Source of the DNA: Dehalococcoidia bacterium
GTDB taxonomy: Bacteria > Chloroflexota > Dehalococcoidia > Tepidiformales > Tepidiformaceae
Reading direction: 5' to 3'
Length of the DNA stretch: 37,239 bases
Assembly: GCA_009839725.1 (NCBI GenBank)
Contig: VXPF01000024.1
Location: 1-37,239 of the forward strand
This document shows, piece by piece, positions 7,566 to 15,082 of this stretch. A program made the translations under genes and the position numbers. Within the stretch, counting starts at the first letter, position 1. Every line of letters begins with the position of its first letter. Below the pieces are notes generated by a model. That model was not told where the DNA came from, searched no databases, and saw only the letters and a list, made by a program, of their open reading frames with translations.

Positions 7566-8603
7566 ATGAACGCCTCCGCCACCAACCTCGCCCTCTTCGC
7601 CCTCCTCCTGCTGGAGCTGATCTCGGGGCTGGCGAGCTTCCTCGTGGGCAGCCCCGAGGGGCGCTGGGTCTTCTGGCTCCACAGTGCGGGCGGACTCTCG
7701 GTCGTGGTCCTGCTCGTCTGGAAGTGGCGCATCGTCGTGCGCTCGTTCGCCCGCCGGGGCGCCGGAATCTGGTCGCTCGCCCCCGCGCTCCTCGGCGTCC
7801 TCTTCCTGGGCATCCTCGTGACCGGGCTCTGGTGGCTGCTCGTCGGACGCGGGACCCTGCTCGTCCCCTTCTACGGCGAGATGCGCCCCCTCGTGCTCCA
7901 CACCATTCTCGCCCTCGCGCTCGTACCGCTCTTCGCCCTGCATGTCTTGCTGCGGTGGCCTCGACGCCCCGCCGTCGCCTTCGCCAGCCGCCGCGCCGTC
8001 CTGCGTCTCTTCGCCGTGGGCGGAGCCGGCCTCGCCGTCTCCCGCGGACTCGCCCTGGCCGCTCCCCACTCCGGCCCCGACCGGCGCTTCACCGGCTCGC
8101 GCGAGGAGGCGAGTTTCACCGGCAACCGCCACCCCGTGACGAACTGGCTGGGCGACAACCGCCAGCGCATCCCGCGGGACGAATGGCGCCTGGAGGTCCA
8201 CGGCGAGGTGCGCGAGCCCCTCACCTTCGACTACGACGAGCTCACGTCCCTCGCCGAACGCACCCGCCGCGCCACCCTCGACTGCACGGGCGGCTGGTAC
8301 ACCGTCCAGGACTGGAGCGGTGTTCCCCTCGCCGCGGTCCTGGAACGCGCCGGCCCGACCGACGAGGCCCATAGCGTCGTCATCACCTCCGCGACGGGCT
8401 TCAGCCGCCGCTTCGGCCTCGGGACGGTTCCACGCCTCCTGCTCGCGACGGAGGTCGGCGGCGAGCGTCTCAGCTCGGGCCACGGCTTCCCCGTTCGGCT
8501 CGTGGCCCCCGGCCGGCGCGGCTACAACTGGGTCAAGTGGGTCGTCAGCATCGAGGTCAGCCATCGCCCCGGCTGGTGGCAGGCGCCCCTTCCCACCCAG
8601 TAG
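7566..8603 (+). CDS. Membrane-anchored sulfite-oxidase-family molybdopterin oxidoreductase with fused cytochrome-b-like module
   Basis: This 345-residue protein begins with four predicted membrane helices (about 8-28, 35-57, 72-94, 108-130). They carry histidines at 39, 112 and 126; the H112-x13-H126 pair would suit a b-type heme. An internal twin-arginine motif SRRAVLRLF (141-149) precedes a fifth hydrophobic stretch (146-166), then a sulfite-oxidase-type Mo domain with the predicted Mo ligand Cys240 in TLDCTGGWYT. It looks like a one-polypeptide version of the MsrP/MsrQ (YedY/YedZ) pair, with the Mo domain outside the membrane. The substrate is unknown. The ATG follows AGGAGG; a TACGCT box lies at 7502-7507. 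Confidence 0.85.
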   Translation: MNASATNLALFALLLLELISGLASFLVGSPEGRWVFWLHSAGGLSVVVLLVWKWRIVVRSFARRGAGIWSLAPALLGVLFLGILVTGLWWLLVGRGTLLVPFYGEMRPLVLHTILALALVPLFALHVLLRWPRRPAVAFASRRAVLRLFAVGGAGLAVSRGLALAAPHSGPDRRFTGSREEASFTGNRHPVTNWLGDNRQRIPRDEWRLEVHGEVREPLTFDYDELTSLAERTRRATLDCTGGWYTVQDWSGVPLAAVLERAGPTDEAHSVVITSATGFSRRFGLGTVPRLLLATEVGGERLSSGHGFPVRLVAPGRRGYNWVKWVVSIEVSHRPGWWQAPLPTQ

Positions 8604-8624
8604 GCACATTTCCGGCCCCCTGCG

Positions 8625-8630
8625 TAGGAT
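8625..8630 (+). promoter_or_regulatory. -10-like box (TAGGAT), possible leaderless promoter of the DUF3090 gene
   Basis: TAGGAT is followed by eight bases and then the ATG at 8639. There is no Shine-Dalgarno in the gap. The gene could also be reached by readthrough from the Mo oxidoreductase, which ends at 8603. Confidence 0.4.
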
Positions 8631-8638
8631 CGGCGGCC

Positions 8639-9148
8639 ATGCCCCTGACCGAGTTCGGGCCCGTCCAGCACCTCTCCGCCGATGCGGTGGGCCAGCCGGG
8701 ACAGCGCCGCTTTCGTCTGCGCGCCATCAGCCAGGGCGGCACCTACGCCTTCGTCTGGATGGAGAAAGAGCAGCTCGCCGCCATCGGTGAGGCGATCGAG
8801 ACCACCCTCGAACACGCCGAGGTCGACCTTGACCCCTTCGGGCCCGGGGAGCCCGAACCCGTCTTCCCCCTCGAGGCCAATCTCGACCTGGACGTCCGCG
8901 CCGGCCGCCTCTCGCTCGGCCTGAACGAAGAGACCCGCCGCATCGTCATCGTGGGCGCCGAGGCTCCGACCGAGACCGAGGGAGAGGCTGTCTCCCTCGA
9001 GTTCGACTTCGACACCGCCCGCCGCCTTCGCGCGCAGATCAACGAGGTCGTGGCGGCGGGCCGGCCACCCTGCCAGTTCTGCGGCGCCCCCGTCGACCCC
9101 GAGGGGCATGTCTGCCCCCGTTCCAACGGCCACAACCCCGAGGAGTAG
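8639..9148 (+). CDS. DUF3090 family protein
   Basis: This 169-residue protein matches DUF3090, a family I know from Actinobacteria and Chloroflexi and whose function is unestablished. It opens with LTEFGPVQHLSADAVG and continues with a beta-rich body (FRLRAISQGGTYAFVWMEK). It ends in a zinc-ribbon-like tail with Cys145, Cys148, Cys159 and His165 (CQFC and HVCPRSNGH). In actinobacteria, members often sit next to a histidine-phosphatase gene; here the only histidine phosphatase is about 12 kb away at 21407. The ATG at 8639 is chosen from the family N-terminus. Confidence 0.85.
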   Translation: MPLTEFGPVQHLSADAVGQPGQRRFRLRAISQGGTYAFVWMEKEQLAAIGEAIETTLEHAEVDLDPFGPGEPEPVFPLEANLDLDVRAGRLSLGLNEETRRIVIVGAEAPTETEGEAVSLEFDFDTARRLRAQINEVVAAGRPPCQFCGAPVDPEGHVCPRSNGHNPEE

Positions 9149-9160
9149 CCGCTCGCCCCG

Positions 9161-10132
9161 CTACCCCTCCAGCCCGCGCAGGAACGCGATCATGGCCTTA
9201 TTCACTGCCTCGGGCGCTTCCTGCTGCGTCCAGTGCCCGACGCCCGGGATCATCACCGCGTCGCGCAGGTTCGGGGCCGAGTGCTCCATCTGCTCGCGCC
9301 ACTTCGGCCCCATCAGCGAGACCACGAGATCCCGGTCGCCCGTCACGAACAGGGACGGGGGCGTCACCTTCTTTCCGTTGAAGGCCGCCATCAGCTCCCA
9401 GTTCCGGTCGATGTTGCGGTACCAGTTCAGACCCCCGCGGAAGCCCGCCCGCTCGAACTCGCCTGTGAAGACGTCGAGGTCGGCCTCCGTCAGCCACGGC
9501 GGCAGGTTGTCGCCGGGGTCCTGCATCGCGTCGAGGAAGCCCGCCGTCTTCGGGAGCGCTGCCGCTGCCGGGTTGGGTGGGCAGTCGCCCGAGGCGGTGT
9601 AGAGCAGCATCCGCATCGTCGTGCGAACGTCCGCCTCCAGTTCCGCCTCTGCCTTGCCCGGCTCCTGGAAGTAGAGCTGGTAGAAGAAGGTGTCGCCGAA
9701 GCGCTGCTTCATCCCCTCCGTCGGCGGGATCGGCCCCGACCACGCGTTCGGCGGCACGCTCAGCCCCGCCACCCCGCGGAAGCGGTCGGGTCGCAAGGTT
9801 GCCGCGTTCCATGCCACCGGCGCCCCCCAGTCGTGCCCCGCGACCACCGCCTGCTCCTCCTCCAGCGCGTCCAGCAACCCCACGAGGTCGCCAACCAGGT
9901 GCAGCTGCGTGTACGCGCCGATGTCCTCGGGCGCGTCCGTCTGACCGTAGCCGCGCTGGTCCGGTGCGACCGCGTGGAAGCCCGCCTCCGCCAGCGCCAC
10001 CAGCTGGTGCCGCCACGAGTACCACGACTCCGGGAAGCCGTGGCACATCACCACCAGCGGCCCCTCCCCCGCCTCCGCGATGTGCATGTTGATGCCGTTC
10101 GTCTCGACGAACCGGTGAGTGATCTCCGTCAT
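9161..10132 (-). CDS. Soluble-type epoxide hydrolase (alpha/beta hydrolase)
   Basis: This 323-residue alpha/beta hydrolase has the epoxide hydrolase signature. HGFPESWYSWRHQ gives the oxyanion-hole HGFP, GHDWGAPVAW gives the nucleophile Asp101, GDRDLV gives the acid (Asp266 or Asp268), and GVGHWTQQEAP gives His300. A lid tyrosine is likely Tyr238 (NWYRN). The Asp nucleophile separates it from esterases; haloalkane dehalogenases also use Asp, but the HGFP and lid tyrosine favour an epoxide substrate. The ATG at 10132 has a GGGAGG ribosome site; another ATG seven codons upstream is less likely. TAGGAT at 10157-10152 may be its promoter. Confidence 0.88.
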   Translation of the reverse strand: MTEITHRFVETNGINMHIAEAGEGPLVVMCHGFPESWYSWRHQLVALAEAGFHAVAPDQRGYGQTDAPEDIGAYTQLHLVGDLVGLLDALEEEQAVVAGHDWGAPVAWNAATLRPDRFRGVAGLSVPPNAWSGPIPPTEGMKQRFGDTFFYQLYFQEPGKAEAELEADVRTTMRMLLYTASGDCPPNPAAAALPKTAGFLDAMQDPGDNLPPWLTEADLDVFTGEFERAGFRGGLNWYRNIDRNWELMAAFNGKKVTPPSLFVTGDRDLVVSLMGPKWREQMEHSAPNLRDAVMIPGVGHWTQQEAPEAVNKAMIAFLRGLEG

Positions 10133-10271
10133 GTGGCGCCTCCCGGCGCGCATCCTAGCCCGTCTCCTCGTAACGGAACTCGCTACACTCCCGGCCACCG
10201 CGAAGGCGTCAACGGGCCGACAGGCCGCGAGTGAACGCGAAGCGAAGCGGAGCAGTCGAAGGAGCAGCGGC
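10133..10271. promoter_or_regulatory. Divergent promoter region between epoxide hydrolase and LLM oxidoreductase
   Basis: In 139 bases, a minus-strand TAGGAT (10157-10152) lies 19 bases before the hydrolase ATG. A plus-strand TACACT (10184-10189) gives a leader of about 75 bases for the LLM gene. The leader ends with a purine-rich AAGGAG site before the ATG at 10272. No strong terminator is present. Confidence 0.4.
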
Positions 10272-11213
10272 ATGAAGTTCGGCGTTCACTTGATCCAGCA
10301 GAACATCGAGATGGCGGAGCTCCGCCGCCTCTGGACCTGGGCCGACACCGCCGGCTTCGACTGGATCGACGCCTCCGACCACTTCTACGAAGCGCCCCTC
10401 GTCCACGAGAACCACGGCGACTACTGGGAGGGCACCACCATCATGACCGCCCTCGCCTGCGAGACGAAGAACCTCCGCATCGGCTCGCTCGTGCTGGGCA
10501 TGAACTACCGCCATCCCGCCGTTCTCGCGAACGCCCTCGCCGCCATGGACCACCTCAGCGGCGGACGCATCGAGCTCGGCATCGGCGCCGGCTGGTACGA
10601 GGACGAGTACCGCGCCTACGGCATTCCCTTCCCCTCCCTGGGCAAGCGCCTCGACATCCTCGAGGAGGGCATCAAGGTCATCCGCCTCCTCCTCACGGAG
10701 GACCACGTGAGCTTCGAGGGCGAGCACTTCACCCTCGCGGACGCCTGCTGCAACCCAAAGCCCTTGCAGGACCGCCTGCGCATCTGGGGCGGCGGCGTCG
10801 GCCGCAAGCGCACCCTCCCGATGATCGCCCGCCTCTGCGACGGCTGGAACGGCCCCTATCTCACCCCCTGGCAGTTCCGCCACCTCGCCCGCGTCCTGCG
10901 CGAGGCCTGCGACCGGGAGGAGCGCGACTTCGACGAGATCGAGAAGAGCGTCAACCTCAGCTTCCACCTCGCCGCCAGCGAGGCCGCCCGCCCCCGCGCG
11001 GAAGAGCACGCCCGCACCGTCTTCGGCGGCGCTATCGACACGTGGCGCGAGCGCGGCCTCATCATGGGCACCCCCGACGAGGCGAAGGAGCTCGTCGGCG
11101 AGTACCAGGACCTCGGCTGCGACCTCCTCAACATCGCTATCCGCCCGCCCCTCGACTGGGAAGCGCTCGAAGCCTGGGCGCAGGAAGTCATCCCGGCCTT
11201 CAGCGAGGACTAG
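10272..11213 (+). CDS. LLM-class (luciferase-like) F420-dependent oxidoreductase
   Basis: This 313-residue TIM-barrel protein of the luciferase-like superfamily begins MKFGVHLIQQN. It contains LRIGSLVLGMNYRHPAVLANALAAMDHLSGGRIELGIGAGWYEDEY, split here as RIGSLVLGMNYRHPA and GGRIELGIGAGWYEDE, the hallmark of the F420-dependent subgroup. It probably transfers hydride between F420 and an unknown substrate in the cytoplasm; FMN cannot be excluded. The ATG at 10272 follows AAGGAG and begins at the first barrel strand. It is one of three LLM genes in the window, and they are not close copies of each other. Confidence 0.9.
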   Translation: MKFGVHLIQQNIEMAELRRLWTWADTAGFDWIDASDHFYEAPLVHENHGDYWEGTTIMTALACETKNLRIGSLVLGMNYRHPAVLANALAAMDHLSGGRIELGIGAGWYEDEYRAYGIPFPSLGKRLDILEEGIKVIRLLLTEDHVSFEGEHFTLADACCNPKPLQDRLRIWGGGVGRKRTLPMIARLCDGWNGPYLTPWQFRHLARVLREACDREERDFDEIEKSVNLSFHLAASEAARPRAEEHARTVFGGAIDTWRERGLIMGTPDEAKELVGEYQDLGCDLLNIAIRPPLDWEALEAWAQEVIPAFSED

Positions 11214-11402
11214 ACCGCGAACGAGCGCGCGAGTCGCCCATTACTCCGCCCGTGTGGACAATCGTCTCGGTGGTTCGGGCCGACAGGCCCCGGCTCATCG
11301 ACGAGCCAATGCCCGCGTGACGAACCGCGGTGGGTCCACCATCCAACCTGAGTTGAATGCCTGCGGGGAGACCATGACTGCTGCTTCGGAGCCCGGCGCG
11401 CC
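11214..11402 (+). promoter_or_regulatory. Structured leader / promoter region of typA
   Basis: These 189 bases are the longest gene-free stretch in the window. They hold several small inverted repeats: GGGCC-GACA-GGCCC at 11277-11290, GGCTC-ATCGAC-GAGCC at 11292-11307, GGTGG-GT-CCACC at 11329-11340 and CAAC-CTGA-GTTG at 11344-11355. A 10-codon open frame follows at 11374-11406. A GACAAT sequence near 11257 resembles a -10 box but has no clear -35. Confidence 0.4.
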
Positions 11403-11406
11403 GTGA
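11374..11406 (+). CDS. Possible 10-residue leader peptide upstream of typA
   Basis: An ATG at 11374, preceded by GGGGAG, opens a 10-codon frame ([10 protein letters not shown]) whose TGA at 11404-11406 overlaps the typA GTG at 11403-11405. The 4-base GTGA overlap is the same arrangement used between real coupled genes in this window, so the short frame may be translated and couple typA to it. It could equally be chance. Confidence 0.3.
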   Translation: MTAASEPGAP

Positions 11407-13247
11407 CCGCCCTCGCCGAGTCCGGCATCGCCAACGCCCTGCGACGCAACATCGCGATCATCGCCCACGTCGATCACGGCAAGACGACGCTGGTCGATGC
11501 CATGCTGCACCAGACCGGCGTGTTCCGCGCGAACGAGCGAGTGGAGGAACGCGCCCTCGACAACATCGATCTTGAGCGCGAACGCGGCATCACCATCATG
11601 GCCAAGAACACGGCCATTCGCTATCGCGACTGGACGGTCAACATCGTCGACACCCCCGGCCACGCCGACTTTGGCGGGGAGGTCGAGCGCACGCTCACCA
11701 TGGTCGATGGCGTGCTGCTGCTCGTCGACGCCTCCGAGGGACCCCTTCCCCAGACTCGCTTCGTGTTGGGCAAGGCGCTGGAGCACGGGCTGCCCGCCAT
11801 CGTCGTCATCAACAAGATCGATCGCAAGGATGCACGGCCGGCCGAGGTGCTCGACGAGGTCTATGACCTTTTCATCGACCTCGAAGCGACCGAGCAGCAG
11901 ATTGAATTCCCCGTGCTGTACGCGAACGCGAAGGCTGGGACCGCGAGTGTGGACCCGGACGAGCCGGGTCTGAACCTGCGGCCCCTGCTCGACGCCATCG
12001 TCGGGCAACTGCCGCCCCCGCAGGGCGACCCGGAGGCGCCCCTGCAGATACGCGTCGCGAACCTCGATTCGAGCGACTATCTGGGCCGCATCGCCATCGG
12101 GCGCATCGTCAACGGCCGTGTCGCGCTGGGCGACGAGATCGCCGTCTCGAAGCTCGATGGTTCCGTCACGCAGACCCGCGTTACGAAGCTGTACGTCTTC
12201 GATGGCCTGGAGCGGGCGGAGGTGGAACAGGCCGCGGCGGGCGACATCATCTGTCTCGCCGGCATCGACGACATCACCATCGGCGAGACCATCACCGCCC
12301 CCGACGACCCGCAGCCGATCGCTCCCATGCAGGTGGATGAGCCGACGGTCTCGATGGTCTTCGGCGTCAACACCTCGCCTATGTCCGGGCAGGACGGCCA
12401 GTACGTCACCTCGCGGAAGCTGCGTGAGCGGCTCGAGCGCGAGCTGGAGAGCAACGTGTCGATTCGCGTCGAGGACACCGACTCGCCGGACCAGTTCCAG
12501 GTGATCGGTCGGGGCGAGCTCCAGCTCTCCATTCTCATCGAGATGATGCGGCGCGAGGGCTACGAGCTGCAGGTCGGGCGCCCGCAGATCGTGACACGCG
12601 AGCGTGACGGCCGCACCGAGGAGCCCGTCGAGGAGCTGGTCATCGATGTGGCTGAGGACTACCAGGGCATCGTCATCGAGCAGCTCAGCGCTCGTCGGGC
12701 GACGCTGACCCGGATGGTGAACCACGGCAGCGGCCGCGTCCGGCTCGAGTTCCTGATCCCGACGCGCGGCATCATCGGCTTCCGCTCCCAGTTCCTCACC
12801 GATACCCGCGGCACCGGCATCATGAACCACCTCTTTGCCGGCTGGGAGCCCTGGAACGGGCCGATCTCCGGAAGGCTGACCGGCGCCCTCGTGGCCGACC
12901 GGCCGGGGAAGGCGACCGCCTACGCCATCTACAACCTGCAGGAGCGCGGCGAGATATTCATCGGTCCCGGCACGCAGGTCTACGAGGGGATGGTCATCGG
13001 TGAGAACGCCCGTCCCTCCGACATGGACGTGAACGTGACCAGAGAGAAAAAGCTCACCAACATGCGCGCGGCCTCGGCCGACGACGCCCTGCGCCTCGTT
13101 CCACCGAGGTTGCTCAATCTGGAGCAGTCGATCGAGTTCATCAACGACGACGAGCTGGTGGAGATCACCCCGGGAAGCATCCGCCTGCGCAAGCGCATCC
13201 TCGCCGCGACTCCCCGGTCGAGGAGTCAGTCCTCGTCCGGCCATTGA
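11403..13247 (+). CDS. typA: Ribosome-associated translational GTPase TypA/BipA
   Basis: This 614-residue translational GTPase of the EF-G/LepA superfamily is tied to ribosome assembly and stress or cold adaptation. The GTPase motifs are in order: [10 protein letters not shown] (21-30), [19 protein letters not shown] and NKIDRKD. EF-G-like domains follow, including the TypA-type segments [19 protein letters not shown] and [15 protein letters not shown]. The length is typical. The start is GTG at 11403, since it begins directly ahead of the G domain. Leu and Ala codons include many CTG and GCG, unlike the CTC/GCC-heavy neighbours. Confidence 0.97.
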   Translation: MTALAESGIANALRRNIAIIAHVDHGKTTLVDAMLHQTGVFRANERVEERALDNIDLERERGITIMAKNTAIRYRDWTVNIVDTPGHADFGGEVERTLTMVDGVLLLVDASEGPLPQTRFVLGKALEHGLPAIVVINKIDRKDARPAEVLDEVYDLFIDLEATEQQIEFPVLYANAKAGTASVDPDEPGLNLRPLLDAIVGQLPPPQGDPEAPLQIRVANLDSSDYLGRIAIGRIVNGRVALGDEIAVSKLDGSVTQTRVTKLYVFDGLERAEVEQAAAGDIICLAGIDDITIGETITAPDDPQPIAPMQVDEPTVSMVFGVNTSPMSGQDGQYVTSRKLRERLERELESNVSIRVEDTDSPDQFQVIGRGELQLSILIEMMRREGYELQVGRPQIVTRERDGRTEEPVEELVIDVAEDYQGIVIEQLSARRATLTRMVNHGSGRVRLEFLIPTRGIIGFRSQFLTDTRGTGIMNHLFAGWEPWNGPISGRLTGALVADRPGKATAYAIYNLQERGEIFIGPGTQVYEGMVIGENARPSDMDVNVTREKKLTNMRAASADDALRLVPPRLLNLEQSIEFINDDELVEITPGSIRLRKRILAATPRSRSQSSSGH

Positions 13248-13299
13248 CACGGCTCCCCGCGATTGGCAACGTGCGCGCACATAACTCCGGAGGTACCCC

Positions 13300-13890
13300 A
13301 TGGCTGACGAGGCCTACGCGCCCGACCCCACCAAGGATCACGAGACCGTCTCTATCTACCCCCTCGACGATGACGTCAAGGAGGAGCTCCTCAACACCGT
13401 CGGCGAGGCCGTCCTCAACTGGTCGACGAAGGACGGCTGGCCCGTCGGCGTCATGCACGCCGTCGTCTGGGCCAAGGGCTCCTTCTGGATGACCGCCGCC
13501 GCCCATCGCCACCGCATGGCCGCCCTGCGCCGCGACCCGCGTTGCTCCGTCGTCCTCACGAGCACCGGCACGCACCTCGGCGGGGGCAAGACCATCACGG
13601 CAAAGTGTCGCTGCGTCATGTACGAGGACCGCGAGACGAAGGACTGGTTCTACCATGCCCTCGCCTTCCGCCCCGGGGCCGACCCCGAGCAGGCAGCCGC
13701 CTTCGAGAAGTCCCTCGACTCGCCCCTGCGCGTCGTGATGGAGCTCGTGCCAGAGAAGTGGATCACCTTCGACGGCGCCAAGATGGGCATGGCTTCCGCC
13801 GGCGTGCTCCCCGACGAGCAGAAGGGCCCGATGCTCAGCTCCGACGCCGTCCGCCTCGAGAAGGAGCTCAAGGCCCGCGGCCTCGCCTGA
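13300..13890 (+). CDS. PPOX/split-barrel family protein
   Basis: This 196-residue protein has a split-barrel flavin/F420-binding core: GWPVGVMHAVVWAKGSFWMTAAAHRHRMAALRRDPRCSVVLTST, read here as GWPVGVMHAVVWAKGSFWMT followed by RMAALRRDPRCSVV. It belongs to the pyridoxamine-5'-phosphate-oxidase-like superfamily. A cofactor cannot be assigned, though F420 would suit the gene neighbourhood. The ATG has a strong CGGAGGT ribosome site. It follows typA by 52 bases and may be cotranscribed with it. Confidence 0.85.
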   Translation: MADEAYAPDPTKDHETVSIYPLDDDVKEELLNTVGEAVLNWSTKDGWPVGVMHAVVWAKGSFWMTAAAHRHRMAALRRDPRCSVVLTSTGTHLGGGKTITAKCRCVMYEDRETKDWFYHALAFRPGADPEQAAAFEKSLDSPLRVVMELVPEKWITFDGAKMGMASAGVLPDEQKGPMLSSDAVRLEKELKARGLA

Positions 13891-13961
13891 CGCCGGCCGC
13901 ATCTTCTCGCGCTCGTAACCCGGAGGGGCTGGTTTCGCTCGTCCCGTTCACGGTTCCGCGC

Positions 13962-13967
13962 TACGGT
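13962..13967 (+). promoter_or_regulatory. -10-like box (TACGGT) before pfk
   Basis: TACGGT lies 32 bases before the GTG start of the phosphofructokinase and would give a leader of about 25 bases containing AAGGGGG. It sits in the 109-base gap after the PPOX gene. Confidence 0.35.
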
Positions 13968-13999
13968 CGTTGCACACCTCTCGCAAGGGGGACACGACC

Positions 14000-15049
14000 G
14001 TGCGCGTTGGAATCCTGACCGGCGGAGGCGACTGCCCCGGCCTGAACGCCGTCATTCGTGCCGTCGTCACCAAGGGCGAGCGCCAGTACGGCGACGAGGT
14101 CGTCGGCTTCCGCAACGGCTGGGCCGGCGTCATGGAGGGTGACGTCATGCCCCTCAGCGCCGAGCGTTGCCGCGACATCCTCCCTCTGGGCGGCACAATC
14201 CTCGGGACCTCCCGCGCCAACCCCTACGCCACCGAGGGCGGCGCCGAGGCCGTGCGCGCGACGCTCGACCGCGAAGCCGTAGACGGCCTCATCGCCGTCG
14301 GGGGCGACGACACCCTCGGCGTCGCCGGCAAGCTCGCCGCCGACGGGGCCAGCATCGTCGGCGTCCCCAAGACCATCGACAACGACCTCGGCGTCACCGA
14401 GGTCACCTTCGGCTTCCACACCGCCGTCCAGACCGCCACCGAGGCCATCGACCGCCTCCGCACCACCGCCGAGTCGCACCACCGCGTCATGGTCGTGGAG
14501 GTGATGGGACGCGACGCCGGCTGGATCGCGACCTACGCCGGCATCGCCGGCGGCGCGACCGAGATCCTCATCCCGGAGGAGCCGTTCAGCATGAGCGGCC
14601 TCTGCGAGCGCCTGCTCGCCCACCACGATCGCGACGTTTCCGCCTCCATTGTCGTCGTCGCCGAGGGCGCGCGCCCCGAGGGCGGCGAGGTCATCACCCA
14701 GACAGATCAGCGCGATGCCTTCGGCCACGTCCGTCTCGGCGGCATCAGCCGCCTCGTCGCCGACGAGATCGAGGCCCGCACCGGCTTCGAGACGCGCCTC
14801 ACCGTGCTCGGCCACGTCCAGCGTGGCGGGACGCCCACCGCCTTCGACCGCGTCCTCGCGACCCGCTTCGGCATCGCTGCCATCGATGCCGTCCACGACG
14901 GCCGCTGGGGACAGGCCACCGTCCTCCTGGCCAACGAGATCAACCTCGCCCCCCTCGCCGACCTGACCGGGCAGGCCCGTCTCGTCGACCGCCACCTCTA
15001 CGAGACTGTCGCCGGCGCCCTCGTTGCCCTCCCCACCAACAGCCATTAG
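14000..15049 (+). CDS. pfp: 6-phosphofructokinase, PPi-dependent type by active-site residues
   Basis: This 349-residue protein phosphorylates fructose-6-phosphate to fructose-1,6-bisphosphate in glycolysis. Motifs include GILTGGGDCPGLNAVIR at the N-terminus, GGDDT at 101-105, PKTIDNDL at 123-130 and MGRDAGW from 169. The numbering coincides with E. coli PfkA. At positions 104 and 124, where ATP enzymes have Gly, this protein has Asp104 and Lys124, the known determinants of pyrophosphate use. A reversible PPi-dependent enzyme is therefore likely. The GTG at 14000 with AAGGGGG ahead is preferred over an upstream TTG at 13970. Confidence 0.88.
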   Translation: MRVGILTGGGDCPGLNAVIRAVVTKGERQYGDEVVGFRNGWAGVMEGDVMPLSAERCRDILPLGGTILGTSRANPYATEGGAEAVRATLDREAVDGLIAVGGDDTLGVAGKLAADGASIVGVPKTIDNDLGVTEVTFGFHTAVQTATEAIDRLRTTAESHHRVMVVEVMGRDAGWIATYAGIAGGATEILIPEEPFSMSGLCERLLAHHDRDVSASIVVVAEGARPEGGEVITQTDQRDAFGHVRLGGISRLVADEIEARTGFETRLTVLGHVQRGGTPTAFDRVLATRFGIAAIDAVHDGRWGQATVLLANEINLAPLADLTGQARLVDRHLYETVAGALVALPTNSH

Positions 15050-15070
15050 CCAATAGCCAGCGCCCCTCCC

Positions 15071-15076
15071 TATAGT
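15071..15076 (+). promoter_or_regulatory. -10-like box (TATAGT), predicted leaderless promoter
   Basis: TATAGT is followed by six bases (CCCCGC) and then the ATG of the epoxide hydrolase at 15083. There is no Shine-Dalgarno, and the expected transcription start coincides with the start codon. Confidence 0.55.
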
Positions 15077-15082
15077 CCCCGC

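Noticed and set aside
13970-13999. TTG start at 13970 for the phosphofructokinase
   Set aside because: The GTG at 14000 has AAGGGGG upstream, begins at the first beta strand and gives numbering identical to E. coli PfkA.
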